Source: Streptomyces sp. CC0208 (lineage in GTDB: Bacteria; Actinomycetota; Actinomycetes; Streptomycetales; Streptomycetaceae). From it: a stretch of DNA of 64,000 nt. Positions within the stretch are counted from its first letter, which is position 1; each line of letters begins with the position of its first letter. The stretch lies in NCBI RefSeq assembly GCF_003443735.1, contig NZ_CP031969.1, positions 2,108,001-2,172,000 on the forward strand, in the 5' to 3' direction. Below the pieces are notes generated by a model. That model worked only from the letters and a program-made list of their open reading frames with translations. It did no database searches and had not been told where the DNA came from. Shown here piece after piece: positions 59,981 to 64,000 of the stretch. The translations under genes and the position numbers were made by a program.

Positions 59981-60206
59981 GCGGGGACCGGGCCGACGAC
60001 TCACGGATGAGCACGCACCACCATGGCCTGGCGCCCCTCGCCGGGAGTCCCGGCGTCGTCGCGGGAGCTCCCGGCCTCACCCGAACGGCCGCCAGGACAG
60101 GCTGCCCGACCCGCCCGTTCCTAGCGTGAACACATGCGGGTACGCCTGCCCGGCCCCTCGCGGAGGGCAGGACCGCCGGGCGGCAGGACCGCAGGAGGAG
60201 GAGACC

Positions 60207-60260
60207 ATGATCCTGGCCACCCTCGAACACATATCGGACGCGAAGGCGGGGGTCCCGTGA
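60207..60260 (+). CDS. 17-aa leader peptide coupled to the next gene
   Basis: A very strong ribosome-binding site (GGAGGAGGAG, ending 3 nt before the ATG) drives a 17-residue frame, MILATLEHISDAKAGVP. Its stop overlaps the GTG of the following gene as GTGA. The following gene has no SD of its own, so it depends on translation of this leader. It has no repeated codons suggestive of amino-acid attenuation. It may be a genuine small protein or purely a coupling device. Confidence 0.6.
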   Translation: MILATLEHISDAKAGVP

Positions 60261-60463
60261 CGGACGCGGAGGACCCGCCCGCACGGCGGTGCGCGAGCCG
60301 GCACTCCGGTCCGCGGGACGGAGAGGAGTGCGGGGCCCGCGCCCGTTTCCAGATCGCCTGCCACGCCCGGCCACCGCTGGTCGTGTGCCCTCAACACCTC
60401 GGTCCCGCCCTGCTGTTGGCCGAGGGTGTGCTGTGGCCGCCGGAGATCACACTCGTGCGCTGA
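60257..60463 (+). CDS. Small Cys/His-containing protein
   Basis: A 68-residue protein with Cys and His spaced as a possible metal site: CASRH, GEECGAR, QIACHARP and VVCPQHLGPALLLAEG. The C-terminal PPLVVCPQHLG pattern recurs in small streptomycete proteins of unknown function. It starts at GTG 60257, overlapping the stop of the 17-aa leader. It ends 27 nt before a convergent gene. No function can be given. Confidence 0.6.
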   Translation: MTDAEDPPARRCASRHSGPRDGEECGARARFQIACHARPPLVVCPQHLGPALLLAEGVLWPPEITLVR

Positions 60464-60490
60464 CCGCCCCGTGGGGAGCGTGGGCCGCGC

Positions 60491-60991
<501 letters not shown>

Positions 60992-61161
60992 TCACTCCTT
61001 CGGTGGCGAGTCCGCACCGAGCGTCGTGGAACCGTCCGAGAGTTGTCCGCGTGTTGTCACGCTTCATGTCGAGCCGTTCCGATGAGTCCGCGACGGGAGC
61101 ATGGTCTACCCATACGGATACGGCCCCCACAGGGACGGTCCAACCAATGTGGAGGTGCGCC

Positions 61162-61356
61162 ATGTGTTCTCACCAGTCTTCGTGCGCTTCGTCCGACAAC
61201 ACCGCCGTGCACATCGTCGCCGCCCACCCCGAGCAGGGCTGGAACCTGCTGTGCAACGGCGCGATCGTCTTCGACGACACCGGCGAGCTGCTGCCCGACG
61301 GCCGCGTCGTCGCCCCGCACCGGGTGCCGGCCGACCAGCTGGCCGTCGCCGCCTGA
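61162..61356 (+). CDS. DUF5999 family protein
   Basis: A 64-residue member of DUF5999, recognised by MCSHQSSC at the start and VAAHPEQGWNLLCNGAIVFDDTGELLPDGRVVAPHR in the core. The Cys/His N-terminus may bind metal. GGAGG lies 7 nt upstream of the ATG. These proteins are frequent in Streptomyces, often developmentally expressed, and have no assigned function. Confidence 0.88.
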   Translation: MCSHQSSCASSDNTAVHIVAAHPEQGWNLLCNGAIVFDDTGELLPDGRVVAPHRVPADQLAVAA

Positions 61357-61390
61357 TCTGCGCGGGGCCGTTCCCGGGTAGATCAGGACG

Positions 61391-61789
61391 CTACGGCAGC
61401 ACAGCGAAGCCGTCGAGCTCCACCGCCGCCTGGTCGTCCCACAGCCGTACGACCTCCACGACCGCCATCGCGGGATAGTCACGGCCCGCCAACTCCCGCC
61501 AGATGCGGCCGAGTTCGCGCACATGGGCGCGGTAGGCGGCGATATCGGTGGCGTAGACGGTGACCCGGGCGAGGTCGGCGGGCGTGCCACCGGACGCTCG
61601 CAGAGCCGTCAGCAGGTTCGTGAGCGCGCGCTCGAACTGCTCGGGGAGGGTCTCCCCCACCACCTTTCCGTCGGCGTCGAGCGCGGTCTGCCCCGCGAGG
61701 AAGACCACCCGGGATCCGGTGGCGACGACCGCGTGGGAGAAGCCGGTGGGCGGGGACAGTTCGGGCGGGTTGATGCGCTCGGCGCTCAC
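61391..61789 (-). CDS. RidA-family (Rid/YjgF/UK114) protein
   Basis: A 132-residue RidA-fold protein, a family that hydrolyses reactive enamines/imines or acts in aromatic catabolism. Conserved parts are FSHAVVATGSRVVFLAGQTALDADGKVVG, LTNLLTALRASGGTPADLARVTVYATDI and YPAMAVVEVVRLWDDQAAVELDGFAVLP. The canonical RidA Arg of the RxxY/A block is not clearly present, so it may be a Rid-subfamily member. It starts at GTG 61789, overlapping the acyl-CoA dehydrogenase stop (GTGA), and is co-translated with it. Confidence 0.88.
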   Translation of the reverse strand: MSAERINPPELSPPTGFSHAVVATGSRVVFLAGQTALDADGKVVGETLPEQFERALTNLLTALRASGGTPADLARVTVYATDIAAYRAHVRELGRIWRELAGRDYPAMAVVEVVRLWDDQAAVELDGFAVLP

Positions 61790-62964
61790 GGCACCTCCAG
61801 GTCGGCGTACAACTCCTTGGCGATGATGCCCCGTTGGACCTCGCTGGCCCCTTCGTAGATGCGCGGGGCGCGCACCTCCCGGTACAGGTGCTCCAGCAGG
61901 TGACCGCGCTCAAGGGCACGGGCGCCGTGGAGTTGGACCGCGGTGTCGACGACGTACTGCGCGGTCTCGGTGGCGAGCAGTTTGGCCATCGCCGCGCGCT
62001 TGGGAACGTCCGGGGCGCCTTCGTCGTACGCCGTCGCCGCCGCGTACACCATGAGGCGGGCCGCGTCCGTGCGCAGGGCCATCTCGGCGACCGTGTGGGC
62101 GACGCTCTGCAGGTCCCGCAACTTGCCGCCGAAGGCGTCCCGTCGGGAGGTGTGCGCGAGGGTCGCGTCCAGCGCCGCCTGTGCCATGCCCAGCGCGAAG
62201 GCGCCGACGCTGGGCCGGAAGAGGTTGAGGGTGCCCATGGCGACCCGGAAGCCTCGGTCGACCTCACCGAGGACGTCGTCGGCGCTCACCGGTACGGCGT
62301 CGAAGGCGAGGGCGCCGATGGGGTGCGGGGAGAGCATGTCGAGGGCGGTGCCGGTGAGCCCGGGCCGGTCGGCGGGCACGAGGAACGCCGTGACTCCGCG
62401 GGCTCCGGCGCCGGGGGTGGTGCGGGCGAAGACGGTGTAGAAGTCCGCCTCGGGGGCGTTGGAGATCCAGCACTTCTCCCCGGTGAGGCGCCAGCGGGAG
62501 GGGCCGTCGGGGGTGGCGATCGGCTGCGCCGACGCAGGATCGCCGGGCGCGGCGGCTTCCCGCTCCGCCCGCAGCGACAACGCCGCCGCGTCCGACCCCG
62601 CCCCGGGCTCGCTCAGCGCGAACGCGGCCACCGCCGTGCCCTCGCCGACCGCCGGCAGCCAGCGTTCCCGCTGGGCCGGGGTGCCGTGGGCGTGGACGGG
62701 GTGGGCGCCGAGGCCCTGGAGGGCGAGGGCCGTCTCGCCTTCCGTGCAGGCGTAGGCGAGGGACTCCCGCATCAGGCAGAGGTCGAGGGCGCCGGAGGTG
62801 AACAGCCGCTCCAGCAGGCCCAGTCGACCGAGCTCGGCGACCAGGGGACGGTTCACCTGCCCCGGCTCGCCCTTCTCCGCGAGCGGGCGCAGCCGTTCCG
62901 CGGCCAGGGCACGCAGCTCCGCACACCGGGCGGTCTGTGACGGTTCGAGCGAGAATGCGGGCAT
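61786..62964 (-). CDS. Acyl-CoA dehydrogenase
   Basis: A 392-residue flavoprotein that oxidises acyl-CoA to enoyl-CoA. Signature blocks are AVAAFALSEPGAGSDAAAL (FAD/substrate site), WRLTGEKCWISNAPEADFYTVFAR, and the C-terminal QLHGARALERGHLLEHLYREVRAPRIYEGASEVQRGIIAKEL, which carries the catalytic-base region and FAD contacts. The ATG at 62964 has GAGGGG 7 nt upstream. It is co-translated with RidA and divergent from a benzoate-CoA-ligase-like gene, suggesting degradation of an aromatic or branched acid. Confidence 0.93.
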   Translation of the reverse strand: MPAFSLEPSQTARCAELRALAAERLRPLAEKGEPGQVNRPLVAELGRLGLLERLFTSGALDLCLMRESLAYACTEGETALALQGLGAHPVHAHGTPAQRERWLPAVGEGTAVAAFALSEPGAGSDAAALSLRAEREAAAPGDPASAQPIATPDGPSRWRLTGEKCWISNAPEADFYTVFARTTPGAGARGVTAFLVPADRPGLTGTALDMLSPHPIGALAFDAVPVSADDVLGEVDRGFRVAMGTLNLFRPSVGAFALGMAQAALDATLAHTSRRDAFGGKLRDLQSVAHTVAEMALRTDAARLMVYAAATAYDEGAPDVPKRAAMAKLLATETAQYVVDTAVQLHGARALERGHLLEHLYREVRAPRIYEGASEVQRGIIAKELYADLEVP

Positions 62965-62994
62965 GGCCGGTCCCCTCTCGTCGACAGGACCCTT

Positions 62995-63040
62995 CGACAG
63001 TATCGCGCACCGTTGACTGTCGTCACCAACACGATACGCT
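62995..63040. promoter_or_regulatory. Divergent promoter with inverted repeat
   Basis: CGACAGT (62995-63001) and ACTGTCG (63016-63022) form a perfect 7-bp-arm inverted repeat with a 14-nt spacer. It overlaps a plus-strand promoter with TTGACT (63013-63018) and TACGCT (63035-63040), 16 nt apart. A repressor bound here could control both the acyl-CoA dehydrogenase and ligase genes. The regulator is not in the window. Confidence 0.5.
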
Positions 63041-63127
63041 CCTCGTACGAGCCCACCATCGACGCCCACAAGGCGGCCCACGCGGCCATGCGGCCACGCG
63101 GTCCACAAGGCAAGGGGGCGACCCGCC

Positions 63128-64000
63128 ATGAACGTCTCGGCCCACGTCGACACCTTCGCGCGCGACCACCTCCCGCCCCCCGACCAGTGGCCGGAGCTCC
63201 GCTTCGGCCTGCCGGAGCTGAGGTACCCCGATCGGCTGAACTGTGCCGCCGAACTGCTGACGGGCCCGCCCGACGACCGCCCGGTCTTCCGCACCCCGAC
63301 CGGGGCCACATGGACGTACGGCACACTCCGCGCCCGGGTCGACCGGCTCGCGCATCTCCTCACCGGCGATCTCGGGGTCGTCCCCGGCAACCGTGTCCTG
63401 CTGCGCGGCCCCACCACGCCCTGGCTCGCGGCCTGCTGGCTGGCGGTGCTGAAGGCGGGCGCGGTCGCGGTGACGGTGCTGGCCCAGCAGCGCCCGCACG
63501 AGCTGGCGACGATGTGCGAGATCGCGCGCATCGAGCACGCCCTGTGCGACATCCGCGCCGTGGACGACCTCGCCAAGGCCGAGATACCGGGCCTGAGGAT
63601 CACGACGTACGGCGGCGACGCCCCCGACGACCTCCTGAACCGCGAGGCGCCCGGGACGCCGTACCCCGCCGTGGAGACCGCAGCCGACGACGTGGCGCTG
63701 ATCGCCTTCACCTCCGGGACCACCGGACGCCCCAAGGGCTGTATGCACTTCCACCGGGATGTGCTCGCGATAGCCGACACCTTCTCCAAGCATGTGCTCA
63801 AACCACATGGGGACGATGTCTTCGCCGGCAGCCCCCCGCTCGGATTCACCTTCGGGCTCGGCGGCCTGGTGATCTTCCCGATGCGCGTGGGCGCCAGCTC
63901 CCTCCTTCTCGAACAGGCCGGTCCCAGGCAGTTGCTGCCGGCCGTCGCCGAGCACCGGGTCTCCGTGCTCTTCACCGCGCCCACCGCCTACCGCGCGATG
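63128..64000 (+). CDS. Benzoate-/2-aminobenzoate-CoA ligase-like AMP-binding enzyme (truncated by window end)
   Basis: The first 291 residues of an acyl-CoA ligase; the frame is still open at the last base. It begins NVSAHVDTFARDHLPPPDQWPELRF, typical of benzoate- and 2-aminobenzoate-CoA ligases, and contains the ATP-binding motif IAFTSGTTGRPKGCMHFHRDVLAIADTFSKHVL and PLGFTFGLGGLVIFPMRVGAS. The C-terminal domain lies outside the window. The ATG at 63128 follows AAGGGGG. It is divergent from the acyl-CoA dehydrogenase/RidA pair and likely belongs to the same catabolic pathway. Confidence 0.9.
   Translation, partial: MNVSAHVDTFARDHLPPPDQWPELRFGLPELRYPDRLNCAAELLTGPPDDRPVFRTPTGATWTYGTLRARVDRLAHLLTGDLGVVPGNRVLLRGPTTPWLAACWLAVLKAGAVAVTVLAQQRPHELATMCEIARIEHALCDIRAVDDLAKAEIPGLRITTYGGDAPDDLLNREAPGTPYPAVETAADDVALIAFTSGTTGRPKGCMHFHRDVLAIADTFSKHVLKPHGDDVFAGSPPLGFTFGLGGLVIFPMRVGASSLLLEQAGPRQLLPAVAEHRVSVLFTAPTAYRAM

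Overview
The window looks like Streptomyces chromosome. GC is very high, coding runs on both strands with strong third-position GC bias, many genes overlap by 4 nt (ATGA/GTGA), and typical streptomycete families are present (DUF5999, DUF6299, DUF4236, an XRE-MurA fusion next to aconitase). The few TTA leucine codons I found are in a regulator gene and a radical-SAM gene. I see no tRNA, rRNA, CRISPR array, integrase or insertion sequence.

Left flank (1-15.1 kb). A carbohydrate-utilisation patch holds a family-7 type acetyl esterase, a secreted GH92 alpha-mannosidase and a secreted lytic polysaccharide monooxygenase carrying a perfect 14-bp CebR-type operator. Next come an HD-domain protein, a DUF1062 protein, and a sensor kinase whose response regulator is decayed. 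Aconitase (acnA), a tiny DUF4236 protein and a DNA-binding-domain/MurA fusion with a probable leaderless promoter complete the flank.

Island A (15.2-24.05 kb, all minus strand) is a nine-gene operon. Reading in transcription order it has a FeeM-type N-acyl amino acid synthase, a flavin halogenase, an AhpD-like protein, a ferritin-like diiron protein, a haem-oxygenase-like diiron protein, an adenylate-forming enzyme, an alpha/beta hydrolase, a second alpha/beta-hydrolase-fold protein that has lost its catalytic residues, and an M20 amidohydrolase. No carrier protein is visible. A 675-nt spacer with two palindromes separates it from a nitroreductase, a CPA2 antiporter and an EamA exporter.

Island B (27.97-53.7 kb) looks like a biosynthetic cluster for an unusual amide/peptide product. 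It has three ATP-grasp ligases (one PGM1-like), a free-standing A domain, a free PCP, a PCP-TE didomain and a TE-like protein. Two separate aminodeoxy(iso)chorismate-synthase systems are present, with a chorismatase-family protein, two HemN-like radical SAM proteins and a NodU/CmcH carbamoyltransferase. The rest are a 2-oxoglutarate oxygenase, a class-II glutamine amidotransferase, a beta-propeller protein, two MFS transporters and a LysR regulator with a TTA codon. A plausible reading is that the chorismate enzymes make an aminocyclohexadiene or aminobenzoate unit, the radical SAM proteins modify it, the A/PCP and ATP-grasp enzymes join it to amino acids, the carbamoyltransferase decorates it and the MFS proteins export it. 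A YbaK-type deacylase at the edge may give self-protection. I cannot name the product.

Right flank (54.5-64 kb). This holds an aminoglycoside-phosphotransferase remnant, a small membrane protein, a MerR-HTH/Mop molybdate-type regulator, an M24 peptidase and modABC (ModC with a 127-residue low-complexity N-terminus). A coupled 17-aa/68-aa gene pair, two small DUF proteins, and a divergent RidA/acyl-CoA dehydrogenase versus benzoate-CoA-ligase-like locus cut by the window end complete it.
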